A DNA stretch of 64,000 bases from JADGGM01 sp025449955 (GCA_036554285.1 DATBNO010000109.1:1-64000), one strand, 5' to 3'; shown: positions 1 through 8,700, counted from the stretch's first letter. Made by a program: numbers and translations. Notes: generated by a model from the letters alone, not told the origin.

Positions 1-648
1 GGCACGCCGGTGGTGGTCGTGCTCGTCGGCGGCAGCGCCATCACGATGCAGAACTGGCTCGATCGCGTGGACGCGGTGCTCGACGTGTGGTATCCCGGCG
101 AACAGGGCGGCAATGCGGTGGCCGACGTGTTGTTCGGCCACACAGATCCGGCCGGCCGCCTGCCGGTCACGTTCCCGGTGTTCGAGGGGCAGCTTCCGTT
201 AGTCTACGACCACGAGCCGACGGGCCGCGGCGACGACTACGTCGACCTCACCGGCCGGCCGCTGTTCCCGTTCGGCTTTGGTCTCTCGTACACGTCGTTC
301 GCGTATTCGGCGCTCGCCATCACGCCCGACACGATCGGCGCCGACGGCGCGGCGCGCGTGACGTGCCGTGTCACGAACACCGGCGCGCGCGACGGCGACG
401 AAGTCGTGCAGCTCTATCTCCACCACGAACTGTCCCCGATCGCGCGACCGGTCATCCAACTCGCCGGCTTTGCACGCGTGCATCTCGCGCCCGGTGCATC
501 GCGCGACGTGTCCTTCACGCTCGACACGGCACAGCTCGCCGCACTCGACCAGAACATGCGGCGCACGGTCGAGCCCGGCGCCTATCGCATCATGATCGGA
601 GCGTCATCCACGGACATTCGGCTGCGCGGGTTTCTCGAAGTCCGTTAG
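1..648 (+). CDS. Glycoside hydrolase family 3 (beta-glucosidase type), C-terminal part, 5' end outside window
   Basis: This is the C-terminal third of a family 3 glycoside hydrolase, an enzyme class that removes terminal sugars from oligosaccharides. The frame is open from base 1 and ends at TAG 646-648, leaving about 215 residues. The end of the alpha/beta-sandwich domain is recognisable by WYPGEQGGNAVADVLFG and PAGRLPVTFP, followed by FPFGFGLSYTSF and a fibronectin III-like domain over the last 110 residues. The catalytic nucleophile Asp and any signal peptide lie upstream of the window, so activity and substrate cannot be judged. The stop codon lies inside a copy of the dispersed word GTTAGGC. 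Confidence 0.93.
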   Translation, partial: GTPVVVVLVGGSAITMQNWLDRVDAVLDVWYPGEQGGNAVADVLFGHTDPAGRLPVTFPVFEGQLPLVYDHEPTGRGDDYVDLTGRPLFPFGFGLSYTSFAYSALAITPDTIGADGAARVTCRVTNTGARDGDEVVQLYLHHELSPIARPVIQLAGFARVHLAPGASRDVSFTLDTAQLAALDQNMRRTVEPGAYRIMIGASSTDIRLRGFLEVR

Positions 649-653
649 GCATC

Positions 654-669
654 GCGCGGGCTACCGCGC
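654..669 (+). terminator. Short GC hairpin after the GH3 gene
   Basis: GCGCGG (654-659) and CCGCGC (664-669) form a 6-bp stem with a 4-base loop, five bases after the GH3 stop. There is no T-run, so it is at best a weak terminator. Confidence 0.3.
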
Positions 670-904
670 CGGCGAGGCGCCTCACCATCAGGCAGTCGAG
701 CACGAGGCCGAGCACGACACCGCGGTGCACGCTCACGTAAGGGTACCAACGTCGCGATTACGCGTCCACCCTGTATTCGCTGTCGGTGGCCCCAGGGTCG
801 GGCACCGCGCGCCCAGATCACCCTTGTCCCGTTCGCCTGGACATGTCAAGTTGATGATTGGCTGCATGTGCCCTGTGGAAGGGGCAAGCCAAGGAGAGCG
901 GACC

Positions 905-2086
905 ATGCGGATTGTCTCGATCGCCGCGCATTCCGCCGTGATGCACGGCCTGTGCACCATGGGATCGGTTGCGGCCTTTCTCACGCTTGCCCTCGGGCCG
1001 CCCCCTCTCGCCGCGCAAAGCGCGATGCCCCAAGGCACCGTCAACGCACTCGTTCGCGACACCAGCGGCGCGGAAATCACCGGCGCCGAGGTGGGCATCG
1101 CCGGTACCGACTTGCATGGCTACACCGACAGCGACGGCCGCCTCCGCCTTGGCCCGGTCGCCGCCGGACCCGTCCGCCTAACGGTGCGGCGGTTGGGCTT
1201 CCGCGCGATGACGGTCGACCTCTCCGTCGCCGCCAATGGCGCAACGGCCGATACAGTGCAGTTGGTGGAGGTCGCGCACCGCCTCGACCCAATCCTCGTG
1301 CGTGGCTCGATCCATTCGTACAGCGGAACGATGTCCGGCTTCTACGAACGCCGCGGCCAAGGCTTCGGCCACTTCTTCTCGCGCGCGGAAATCGAAAAGA
1401 CGCACGTCACGCGTCTGAGTGACTTGTTTCGATACGTGCCCGGCATGCGCCTGGTGTCCACCAGCACAATCCAGAACGCGGTGCGCATGCGCGGCGCTAC
1501 CACGTGCCCGCCGCTGGTGTGGCTGGACGGAACGCCCGCCGCCACGTCCGAATACGACCTCGACACGATGGACCCGCTTTCCATTGACGGCATCGAGATC
1601 TACAGCGGCCCGGCCGAAGTGCCCATGCAGTTCAAACCTCCTCTGGACGTTGTGGCGTGCGGCGCGATCGTGATCTGGTCGCGGCGGGGCGAGCGGCACG
1701 ACGAGTCGCCGTACGCGTCCGATCCCGACACATTGCAGAAGTTGGTGGCCGCGCTCACGATTTATACGGCCGACGAAGTGGACACGCCGGCGCATCAGGA
1801 CACGGCGGTGCGCGTCCAGCCGGTCTATCCGGAAGCGCTCTTCATGTCGGGAACGAGCGGCAGGGTCGTCGCCGAATTCCTGGTCGACACGATGGGTCTC
1901 GTGTCGATGCCAACCTTTAGCGCCATCTCGTCCACCGACCCGGAATTCACGATTGCCGTTAGGCAGGCGTTGGAGAAAGCACAGTACGTGCCGGCCGTGC
2001 GCAAGGGCCAGAAGGTGCAGCAAGTGGTCGAACAGCCCTTCACGTTCGTCAGCGACAGCACCCTCGCCAAACGGCGCCGCGGCTGA
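905..2086 (+). CDS. Exported hybrid protein: carboxypeptidase-regulatory domain, TonB-receptor plug, TonB C-terminal domain
   Basis: The start is ATG 905, preceded by a clear AAGGAG at 891-896; a longer frame from 725 lacks such a site. The 393-residue product has a signal peptide (about 1-38, ending PPLAAQ). A beta-sandwich carboxypeptidase-regulatory domain follows at about 42-120 (TDSDGRLRLGPVAAG, LTVRRLGF). Then comes a TonB-dependent-receptor plug-like domain at about 155-260 (LSDLFRYVPGMRLV, VRMRGATTCPPLVWLDG). The end, about 305-393, resembles a TonB C-terminal domain (VQPVYPEALFMSGTSGRVVAEFLVD). There is no beta-barrel. The parts suggest a periplasmic or outer-membrane adaptor, but the function is unknown. 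It has its own promoter region and converges on the HD-domain gene. Confidence 0.8.
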   Translation: MRIVSIAAHSAVMHGLCTMGSVAAFLTLALGPPPLAAQSAMPQGTVNALVRDTSGAEITGAEVGIAGTDLHGYTDSDGRLRLGPVAAGPVRLTVRRLGFRAMTVDLSVAANGATADTVQLVEVAHRLDPILVRGSIHSYSGTMSGFYERRGQGFGHFFSRAEIEKTHVTRLSDLFRYVPGMRLVSTSTIQNAVRMRGATTCPPLVWLDGTPAATSEYDLDTMDPLSIDGIEIYSGPAEVPMQFKPPLDVVACGAIVIWSRRGERHDESPYASDPDTLQKLVAALTIYTADEVDTPAHQDTAVRVQPVYPEALFMSGTSGRVVAEFLVDTMGLVSMPTFSAISSTDPEFTIAVRQALEKAQYVPAVRKGQKVQQVVEQPFTFVSDSTLAKRRRG

Positions 2087-2091
2087 CGATG

Positions 2092-2118
2092 AGGCCGGCC
2101 GGCCCACTCGGCCGGCCT
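2092..2118. terminator. Bidirectional hairpin terminator between convergent genes
   Basis: AGGCCGGCC (2092-2100) and GGCCGGCCT (2110-2118) are a perfect 9-bp inverted repeat with a 9-base loop. It sits between the convergent stops at 2086 and 2129. The right arm runs directly into the dispersed word (GGCCTAACGG), as uptake words do in some Neisseria terminators. There is no strong T-run. Confidence 0.55.
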
Positions 2119-2128
2119 AACGGAGAGG

Positions 2129-2875
2129 CTACAGGACCGTCAGCGAGTCGGACTCGCCCGAGAGCGCGTCCAGATATTGCTGCATCTCGAGCACCCGTTT
2201 CTGCCCCTCGCGCTTGGCGGCGTCGCTCTGCAGCAATTTCGGCATCTCGACCATCTGCTGCCTGATCGCCGCCACCGCGTGCGCGAGGTCGGGCGTGAAT
2301 TTCTCGCGCGTCGTGAGCGAGATGATGCGCGCCACGTCGATGGCACCCAGGAAGTCGAGGATGTCCGCGTCGCGAAACAGCACCGCCACGCGGAGCGTGT
2401 CGGGCGGCCGGTAGTACTGGTGATGGTCGATGATCTCCTTCACCAGCGCCGATTTCTCCATCGGGAATCCCGCGTCGCGGAGCACGCTGTCGACGAGCTG
2501 GATCGACCGGTCGCCGTGGTCCACGTTGGGCAGCGCGTAGGGCGGAATGCCGCCCATGTCGTGCAGGTAGGCCGCGGCGTAGAGCGCGTCGTCGTCCACC
2601 GTCAGGCCTTCGGCCTTGGCCAGTGCCAGCGTCGTCTCGTAATCGCGGCGGCCGTGCGCCGGGCCCCATGCGGTGTGCTGCAGGTGCGCCTCGGCGAATG
2701 CCAATACTTTGGCACGCCACGGCGCCTGGGCGCCCGTGTCGCCCGGGGGCACCCGCCTAACGGCGACGGCGTGCGGCGCCGGCTTCGCCACCGCCGCAGC
2801 GCCGCCCGCCAACAGCGCGACCGGAAGGAGCACGACCAACACGGTACCGCCACGACGCCGTCCGGTGTCACGCAT
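2129..2875 (-). CDS. Exported or membrane-anchored HD-domain phosphohydrolase-like protein
   Basis: A 248-residue protein if translated from ATG 2875; a longer frame to 2941 has an unlikely N-terminus. Residues about 9-28 (VLVVLLPVALLAGGAAAVA) form a signal peptide or anchor. The rest is an HD-superfamily fold: HLQHTAWGPAHGRRDYE supplies the first His, AAYLHDMGG the HD pair, and EIIDHHQYY and LFRDADILDFLGA further metal ligands. HD proteins usually hydrolyse phosphate esters or nucleotides; the substrate cannot be told here. The start overlaps the stop of the upstream membrane-protein gene by 8 bases, so the two are probably co-translated. Confidence 0.78.
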   Translation of the reverse strand: MRDTGRRRGGTVLVVLLPVALLAGGAAAVAKPAPHAVAVRRVPPGDTGAQAPWRAKVLAFAEAHLQHTAWGPAHGRRDYETTLALAKAEGLTVDDDALYAAAYLHDMGGIPPYALPNVDHGDRSIQLVDSVLRDAGFPMEKSALVKEIIDHHQYYRPPDTLRVAVLFRDADILDFLGAIDVARIISLTTREKFTPDLAHAVAAIRQQMVEMPKLLQSDAAKREGQKRVLEMQQYLDALSGESDSLTVL

Positions 2876-3284
2876 GGGGAGCTCGCGAGTGAATGGAGGG
2901 TGACGAGGCGCGCTCGGCCACGTCCGGCGCCGGCAGCGCATCGAGCGGGGATTGGCCTAACGCATCGGGCGCCGGCCGCCACCGCCGCGACCGCGTCACC
3001 ATCCAGAGGCAGTAGAGCGCCAACGGCGGTACGCCGATCCAGAGCGCGATCTCGAGCGCCGTCGCCGATGCGATGTGCGTTGCCTTGCCGAACTCCGACA
3101 CGGTGATCGAGAGGAGCGAATTGTCGAACGAGGCGTTCACCGTCGATGTGTCCTTGGGCATATGCGTCGCGTGAATCATCGCGAGAATCGTCGGCGTGAG
3201 CGTCACGCCGGCCAACCCGACCCAGTACACACACCACGCCGTGATCACGTGCCACGGCCGCCATCGAGCCAGAAACGACTTCAT
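2868..3284 (-). CDS. Small two-helix membrane protein, unknown function
   Basis: ATG 3284 is preceded on the minus strand by a good ribosome site (GGGAGG, eight bases away), which decides this start; the frame itself stays open to 4043 antisense to the efflux gene. The product is 138 residues. Transmembrane helices lie at about 12-35 (HVITAWCVYWVGLAGVTLTP) and 78-97 (ALWIGVPPLALYCLWMV), with a long cytoplasmic C-tail rich in Pro and Ala. No family is recognised. It is transcribed divergently from the efflux operon and shares the 3285-3395 control region, so it may respond to the same repressor. Confidence 0.65.
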   Translation of the reverse strand: MKSFLARWRPWHVITAWCVYWVGLAGVTLTPTILAMIHATHMPKDTSTVNASFDNSLLSITVSEFGKATHIASATALEIALWIGVPPLALYCLWMVTRSRRWRPAPDALGQSPLDALPAPDVAERASSPSIHSRAPHA

Positions 3285-3311
3285 GACCGCCTCCCGCCAG
3301 AAAGCAAGACC

Positions 3312-3350
3312 TTGACGATTCAAACAGTCGTTTAATACAATTGTTTGAAT
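3312..3350 (+). promoter_or_regulatory. Sigma70-like promoter overlapped by TetR/CecR-type inverted repeats
   Basis: An AT-rich island in GC-rich DNA. TTGACG (3312-3317) and TACAAT (3336-3341) are separated by 18 bases and point toward the efflux operon. ATTCAAACA (3318-3326) and TGTTTGAAT (3342-3350) form a perfect 9-bp inverted repeat around the -10 box. A second nested palindrome, AAAC-N4-GTTT, spans 3322-3333. The arrangement fits binding by the TetR-family repressor encoded at the end of the operon (autoregulation inferred). Confidence 0.7.
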
Positions 3351-3395
3351 TGACACGCCGGCCCCAAAACGTCGCTGGTCCGGAGCCCGACACTC

Positions 3396-4457
3396 ATGAC
3401 TCGAAAACAGCTGGCCGCGGGAGGAGGCGCTGCGCTCCTCGTCGCCGTCGTCATCGTCTACATCGTCACGCGCTCGCCTGCACCCCTCGAGCTCACCGGC
3501 GTCGTCACCACGAACGATGTCATCGTGAGTCCGCAGGTCGGCGGCCAACTGAGCCGGCTCCTCGTCGCCGAAGGCGATTCGGTGACGCAGAACCAGCTGC
3601 TCGCCGTCCTCGAACCCGGTGAGCTCGCGGCCGATCAGTCGTACTACGCTCAAAACGCGCAGGCGATGGCGTCGCAGGTTCACGAATCCGCCGCCGATTT
3701 GCATTACCAGGAAACGCAGGCGGATCAACAGGTCCGTCAGAGCGAGGCCACACTCGCCGCCGCGATTGCCCAAGCCGTAATGGACTCTGCCACCATGGCC
3801 AACGCCAAGCAAGTGTACGACCGCTACGGTCCCCTGCTCCACGCGGGCGCCGTGTCGTCCCAACAAGTCGACTCCGCTCGCACAGGATACACCGTCGCGC
3901 TCTCCCGGTTCGACGCCTCGTCCAAGCAGGTCGACGCGCAGCGCGCCGCCCTCGCGATGGCGCACGCCACCGAAGACCAGGTCCAGGCCAAACGAAGCGC
4001 CTTGGCGGGCGCCCGCCAGGCGCAGGCGGCGGCGCAGGCGCAAACGCGGAAGGCCGACGTGCGGCTCGCCTACACCGAGCTGCGCGCGCCGATCGCCGGC
4101 ATCATCGACGTCCGCGCCGCCCGCGCGGGCGAGTACGTGGGCCCGGGCCAGCCCGTGGTCACGCTCATCAACCCCGACAGCCTCTGGGTGCGCGCCGACG
4201 TCGAGGAAACGTACATCGACCGCGTTCGGTTAGGCGAGCACCTCACCGTGCGGCTGCCATCCGGCGAGGAGCGCCAGGGCACCGTATTCTTCCGCGGCAT
4301 CGACGCCGACTTCGCGACGCAGCGCGACGTGAGCCGCACCAAGCGCGACATCAAGACGTTCGAGATCCGCCTGCGCATCGACAACCGCGACCGCCGGTTG
4401 GCCGACGGCATGACGGCCTACGTGCTGTTGCCCCTCGACGCACGGCACGCCTCGTGA
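3396..4457 (+). CDS. HlyD-family membrane fusion protein of an ABC efflux pump
   Basis: A 353-residue periplasmic adaptor that would link an inner-membrane ABC transporter to an outer-membrane channel. One N-terminal membrane helix (about 8-26) is followed by a biotinyl-lipoyl half (VSPQVGGQLSRLLVAEGDSVTQNQLLAVLEP). A long Ala/Gln-rich coiled-coil hairpin spans about 85-215. The second lipoyl half (YTELRAPIAGIIDVRAARAG) and a beta-barrel domain (LWVRADVEETYIDRV) follow. It is the first gene of an operon whose order matches E. coli ybhGFSR-cecR, and its stop overlaps the ATPase start by four bases. The substrate is unknown. Confidence 0.88.
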   Translation: MTRKQLAAGGGAALLVAVVIVYIVTRSPAPLELTGVVTTNDVIVSPQVGGQLSRLLVAEGDSVTQNQLLAVLEPGELAADQSYYAQNAQAMASQVHESAADLHYQETQADQQVRQSEATLAAAIAQAVMDSATMANAKQVYDRYGPLLHAGAVSSQQVDSARTGYTVALSRFDASSKQVDAQRAALAMAHATEDQVQAKRSALAGARQAQAAAQAQTRKADVRLAYTELRAPIAGIIDVRAARAGEYVGPGQPVVTLINPDSLWVRADVEETYIDRVRLGEHLTVRLPSGEERQGTVFFRGIDADFATQRDVSRTKRDIKTFEIRLRIDNRDRRLADGMTAYVLLPLDARHAS

Positions 4458-5443
4458 CCGTCTCCATCGACGTCCGCGACATCGTCAAGCGGTTCGGCGA
4501 TTTCACGGCCGTGGACGGCATCTCGTTCGCCGTCGACGACGGCGAGACGTTCGGGCTCCTCGGGCCTAACGGCGCCGGCAAGTCCACGCTCATCCGCATG
4601 CTGACCACGCTGCTCCTGCCCACGTCGGGCACGGCAGTCGTGGGCGGATACGACATCGTGAAGGACGCCGATCGCGTGCGCCGGGCGATCGGCGTGATTC
4701 CGCAGGCGCTCACGAGCGACCTCGATCTCACGGCCGAGGAGAACCTGTCGATCTTCGCCAAGCTCTACGGCGTGCCGCGCGAGCGCCGCAAGGCATTGAT
4801 CGCCGATCTCCTGGCGTCGGTCGAGTTGAGCCAATGGGCGGACAAACCGGTGAAGAATCTGTCGGGCGGCATGCGGCGCCGCGTCGAGATCGCGCGCGGG
4901 CTGGTGCACGAGCCGCGCATTCTGTTTCTCGACGAGCCGACCACGGGCCTCGATCCGGTGTCGCGGACGTCGGTGTGGGAGATGCTGCGCACCATCAAGA
5001 GCGAACGCCGCCTAACGGTGCTGCTCACGACGCACTACATGGACGAAGCCGACAAGCTCTGCGACCGCATCGCGATCGTGGATCATGGCAGCCTCAAGGC
5101 GCTCGACTCGCCGATGAAGCTCAAGGCGGCGATCCCCGGCGAGAACACGCTCGAGGTGAGCTTCGCCCGCGAGCCCGCCGACTGGGCGGCGCGCCTGGCC
5201 GCGCTCCCCGCCGTGGTGCGCGTGGAAGGCGAGCCGCCGGTGTTCCGCATCGTGTCCACGAGCGGGCCGCAAACGACCAACGCACTCATGACGATGGCCG
5301 CCGCCGCCGGCGTCTCGATCAGCTCGCTCTCGGTGCAGAGCACATCGCTCGACGACGTGTTCGTGCACTACACGGGTCACCAGCTGCGCGACGCGCTCCA
5401 GGAGCCGGCGCCCACCGACAGCCGTTTCATGATGAGACGTTAG
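4454..5443 (+). CDS. ABC transporter ATP-binding protein (DrrA/YbhF type)
   Basis: A 329-residue ATPase that powers the neighbouring permease. Translation probably starts at GTG 4454, overlapping the previous TGA (GTGA). Walker A is GPNGAGKS (about 38-45), the signature is LSGGM (about 136), Walker B is ILFLDEPTTGLD, and the switch region is TTHYMDEAD. A C-terminal extension of about 100 residues after the nucleotide-binding domain is typical of drug-export ATPases of this class. The gene ends at TAG inside CGTTAGGC, four bases before the permease start. Confidence 0.92.
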   Translation: MTVSIDVRDIVKRFGDFTAVDGISFAVDDGETFGLLGPNGAGKSTLIRMLTTLLLPTSGTAVVGGYDIVKDADRVRRAIGVIPQALTSDLDLTAEENLSIFAKLYGVPRERRKALIADLLASVELSQWADKPVKNLSGGMRRRVEIARGLVHEPRILFLDEPTTGLDPVSRTSVWEMLRTIKSERRLTVLLTTHYMDEADKLCDRIAIVDHGSLKALDSPMKLKAAIPGENTLEVSFAREPADWAARLAALPAVVRVEGEPPVFRIVSTSGPQTTNALMTMAAAAGVSISSLSVQSTSLDDVFVHYTGHQLRDALQEPAPTDSRFMMRR

Positions 5444-5447
5444 GCAT

Positions 5448-6566
5448 ATGCAGCGGACCTGGGCCATCATCGAGCGCGACCTGCGCCGCTTCCGCCGCAG
5501 CCCGGCGCTCATCATCATGTCGCTGCTCATGCCGATCGTGCAGCTCGTGGTGTTGGGCTACGCGTTCGGCGGCAATGTGAAGCACCTCAAGGTGGCGCTG
5601 GTGGACGAGGACGGTGGCGTCCCCGCTGTGCGCCTCCACGCACTCGCCAACGCCGTCGCCGAGAACGCGCAGACGTTCGAGACGATTCCCTACGGCGATC
5701 GCGGCCAGGCACTCGCCGCCCTGCGCAACGGCGCCGTCAACGGCGTCCTCACCATTCCGCCGGGGTTCTCGCGCCGCGTACTGGAGAAGGACGACCCGCG
5801 CGTCGCCCTCATCGAGGACAACACCGACAACTTCGTCACGGCGGCGCTGGCCGGCACCTTCGGCAGTCTGTTAGGCGCCTACAACCGGCCCCCGCCCAGC
5901 ACGCGCCGGCTTTCGTCCGACCCGACGCTCGAGACGGTCGAGCTCTATCCGTACGTGCCCTACATCCAGTACCTGCTGCCCGGCTCCATCGTGATGTCGA
6001 TCTTCATGATGGTGATGATCGGCGGCGGGATCATCTACATCGATGACAAAGCCCGCGGCCTGCACGAGGGCTACCTCGTCACGCCCATCACCCGCCTCGA
6101 GCTGATCTTCGGGTTCAACGCGGCGGGCGCGATCAAAGCCATCATCGCCGGCGGCGTGCTCATGACAATCGGGTCGCTCATCGCGGGCATCCCGAATCCG
6201 TTCGATCCGGTCCGGTTGGTGCGGCTCTTCATCGTGATCGCGGTGTCGTCGGTGGCGCTGGTGAGCATGATGTTCTTGCTCATGGTGCGCATGAACGATC
6301 CGCTCTTGCCGCGCGCCTTGTTCGGGGTGCTGAACACGCTGCTCTGGTTCCCGAGCGGCGCCATCTATCCGCAACAGGCATTCCCGAAATGGATGCGCGC
6401 GCTCGCGACGGTCGACCCGTTCACGTACGCCGTGCACGCCCTCAAGAGCCTGCTGCTCAAGAACACGGGCTTCTCGGCCATCTGGTTCGACCTGCTGTAC
6501 CTCGCCGTGTTCTCGGTGCTCACCATGATCGCGGCCACGCTGCTCTTCAAGCGCACGCTGTCATGA
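5448..6566 (+). CDS. ABC-2 type permease of the efflux pump (YbhS/YbhR type)
   Basis: A 372-residue integral membrane protein. An N-terminal helix (about 22-44) is followed by a large extracytoplasmic segment (about 50-175). Five more helices lie in the C-terminal half, including YIQYLLPGSIVMSIFMMVMI, the VIAVSSVALVSMMFLLMV region and a final LAVFSVLTMIAATLLF. This is the usual ABC-2 layout. Only one permease gene is present, whereas E. coli ybhSR has two, so a homodimer is likely. The stop overlaps the repressor start by four bases (ATGA). Confidence 0.9.
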   Translation: MQRTWAIIERDLRRFRRSPALIIMSLLMPIVQLVVLGYAFGGNVKHLKVALVDEDGGVPAVRLHALANAVAENAQTFETIPYGDRGQALAALRNGAVNGVLTIPPGFSRRVLEKDDPRVALIEDNTDNFVTAALAGTFGSLLGAYNRPPPSTRRLSSDPTLETVELYPYVPYIQYLLPGSIVMSIFMMVMIGGGIIYIDDKARGLHEGYLVTPITRLELIFGFNAAGAIKAIIAGGVLMTIGSLIAGIPNPFDPVRLVRLFIVIAVSSVALVSMMFLLMVRMNDPLLPRALFGVLNTLLWFPSGAIYPQQAFPKWMRALATVDPFTYAVHALKSLLLKNTGFSAIWFDLLYLAVFSVLTMIAATLLFKRTLS

Positions 6567-7222
6567 CCGCCCGCCGCCACGCGCCTAACGGAACAGAGTC
6601 GGATACGGCCACGCACGGGCGCCTCCTCGCCGCGGCCACACGCCTGTTCGCCCAACACGGGTTTCACGCCGTGAGCGTGCGCGACATCGCGCGCGCGGCC
6701 CGGGCGAACGTGGCCGCCGTGAATTACCACTTCGACGGCAAGCTCGGCCTCTATCGCGCTGTGGTGCGCGCCGCCGTGCACGCCATGCGCGCCGGCGACG
6801 ACGCCTATCTCACCGCCCAAACCGACGCGTCGCCCGAAGACCAGCTGCGCACGTACGTGTCAGGCTACCTGCCGCGCATCGCGTCGACCGACGATCGCAC
6901 GGCGTGGATTCACGATCTCATGCGCCACGAGATGTCCGAACCCACGCCGCTCGCACCGTGGATCGCCGAGCACGGCATCATGCCGCGCATCGAGTTCCTG
7001 TCCGGTGTGGTCGCGAAGCTCCTCGGCTGCAAGCCGGCCGACAAGCGCGTCGCCCGCTGCGTCATCAGTATCCAAGCGCAGTGTTTGTTCTATCGACCCG
7101 ATCGATTTCGCACCGCGGCGTTCAAGGAATGGGCGGTCACCGTCGCCGATCTCGCCGCGGTCGCCGATCACATCGTCGAGTTCTCGCTCGCCGGCATCAA
7201 GCGGATCGCGACGCGTGGTTAG
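6563..7222 (+). CDS. TetR-family repressor, CecR-like
   Basis: A 219-residue regulator starting at ATG 6563, overlapping the permease stop. The N-terminal helix-turn-helix is plain (LLAAATRLFAQHGFHAVSVRDIARAARANVAAVNYHF, given here only as the span about 20-58). The C-terminal ligand domain contains RHEMSEPTPLAPWIAEH and PRIEFLSGVVAKLLG, which resembles the CecR (YbiH) C-terminal domain. Together with the upstream pump genes this supports a ybhGFSR/cecR-type module in which the repressor controls the promoter at 3312-3350. It converges on the peptidase gene with a 4-base overlap of stops. Confidence 0.88.
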   Translation: MTARRHAPNGTESDTATHGRLLAAATRLFAQHGFHAVSVRDIARAARANVAAVNYHFDGKLGLYRAVVRAAVHAMRAGDDAYLTAQTDASPEDQLRTYVSGYLPRIASTDDRTAWIHDLMRHEMSEPTPLAPWIAEHGIMPRIEFLSGVVAKLLGCKPADKRVARCVISIQAQCLFYRPDRFRTAAFKEWAVTVADLAAVADHIVEFSLAGIKRIATRG

Positions 7223-8700
7223 GGACTCTGCATCGCCACGCGCGGCGGCCGGCGCTTCATCAGCGCTTCGACTTCCGAGATCTCGCGCGGCGCGTCGCTC
7301 GACATCCGCTTCAGCCCGTTCGCCGTCATCACGTAGTCGTCCTCGATGCGGACGCCCACGTTCTGGTAGCGCAGCACCACGGGCCGCACGCGCGCGATGA
7401 ATGCGCGATTGCGTGGGGTGTCGGGCAGCGCATCGAGCGTGCGCGTACTGATGTAAATCCCCGGCTCGATCGTGAACGCGTCGCCCGGTTTGTAGGCGTT
7501 CGTGCCATAGTAGAACTGCACGGGATCGTGCACGGCGAGACCGAGTCCATGGCCGAGGCCATGGATCATCCAGAGGAGCGCTTGCGTGCACGCTCTCGGG
7601 TTCTTGGCGCAGTCCGGACTCCCGGGTGGATCGATCTGCGCGTTGGCGCTGTCGATCAAGCCGAGCGCGGCCAATCCGCGCGCGCGAACCGCGAAGGCTG
7701 AGTCGCTGGCTGCCACCGCGCTTGCGCCGGGGGTGCTGGCCCTTTCCGCCGCCGCCTGTGCGTCGCGCACGAGTTGATAGATCTTCCGCTGCTCGGCTGT
7801 GAACACGCCGCTCACCGGCAGCGTGCGCGTGATGTCCGCGGCGTAGCCGTGATACTGCGTGGCCGCATCGATCACGACGAGATCGCCGGGCTTGGCGGCC
7901 GACGTGTCCAACATGTAGTGCAGCTGCGTGCTGTTGAGCCCCGCGCCCACGATGGACCCGTACGCCGGACGGTCGCCGCCTAACCGCTTGAAGGTGTACT
8001 CGGCCACCGCTTGCCATTCGTATTCGTGCTTGGGCTCGGGCGATTCCATAATCGCGCGATGTCCGGCCGCGCTGATGGTTGCCGCCCGCTCGAGCAGCGC
8101 GATCTCGGCCGGCGACTTGCGCGCGCGCAGCTCGTCGACCACCGGCTCGGCGTCGTCGAGCTTGACCGATGCATGGGCGGCATGAAAGGCGTTCAGGAAC
8201 ATCCGCCCGCGCGTGAGCGAATCCTCGCGGGTGAAGTCGTCATCCTCGACGTCCGGGATCGCGTACACCGTTAGGCCGGACGATGCGAGCGAATCCATCA
8301 GGGGCGCCAGCGCCGAGAACGGACGCGCCGTTAGGCCGTTGTCGCGCGCGATCTGCGACGAGTCGGGCCGGAATCCGTAGTAGAACGCGAGATGCGGATC
8401 CACCGGCGTGGTGAAGAGCGTCGTGGTCTGGCGGCCGCCGCGCATCACCATCACGAACGCCGCGTCGGGCTGTTGGTAGTCCGTGAGATAACGGAATGAT
8501 GCCAGTTGGTAGAACGGGCCGAAGTCGGTGACCGGCGTGCGCGCCCCGAACGCGATGACGATGCCGCTGTCGAGCCGCGCCGCCAGCGAGTCGCGGCGCG
8601 CGGCGTACTCGGCCTGCGTGATCTGCGCCGCCGCGGAGGTGCCGGCGCACAGCGCGATAAGACCTGCGAGCACACATCGTCTGGCAACGGATGGAGACAT
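7219..8700 (-). CDS. Exported M24B-family metallopeptidase (Xaa-Pro aminopeptidase type)
   Basis: A 493-residue peptidase that should remove N-terminal residues before proline. Start ATG 8700 gives a clean signal peptide (MSPSVARRCVLAGLIALCAG, cleavage near AAAQ); GTG 8709 is possible. An N-terminal aminopeptidase-P-like domain spans about 30-180. The pita-bread catalytic domain carries the expected dimetal ligands: Asp pair in VVIDAATQYHGYAADITRT, His in MIHGLGHGLGLAVHD, Glu in FTIEPGIYIS and Glu in GVRIEDDYV. Periplasmic location is inferred. It belongs to the peptide-use theme of this region (POT transporter, M28, second M24). Confidence 0.9.
   Translation of the reverse strand: MSPSVARRCVLAGLIALCAGTSAAAQITQAEYAARRDSLAARLDSGIVIAFGARTPVTDFGPFYQLASFRYLTDYQQPDAAFVMVMRGGRQTTTLFTTPVDPHLAFYYGFRPDSSQIARDNGLTARPFSALAPLMDSLASSGLTVYAIPDVEDDDFTREDSLTRGRMFLNAFHAAHASVKLDDAEPVVDELRARKSPAEIALLERAATISAAGHRAIMESPEPKHEYEWQAVAEYTFKRLGGDRPAYGSIVGAGLNSTQLHYMLDTSAAKPGDLVVIDAATQYHGYAADITRTLPVSGVFTAEQRKIYQLVRDAQAAAERASTPGASAVAASDSAFAVRARGLAALGLIDSANAQIDPPGSPDCAKNPRACTQALLWMIHGLGHGLGLAVHDPVQFYYGTNAYKPGDAFTIEPGIYISTRTLDALPDTPRNRAFIARVRPVVLRYQNVGVRIEDDYVMTANGLKRMSSDAPREISEVEALMKRRPPRVAMQSP

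Noticed and set aside
725..904. Longer N-terminus for the TonB-hybrid protein
   Set aside because: The added residues are not signal-like, while ATG 905 has a strong ribosome site and a clean signal peptide.
3285..4043. Extension of the small membrane-protein frame (2868-4043, minus) through the efflux gene
   Set aside because: The upstream part is antisense to the membrane fusion gene and has shadow-frame composition; the ribosome site at 3292 marks the real start.
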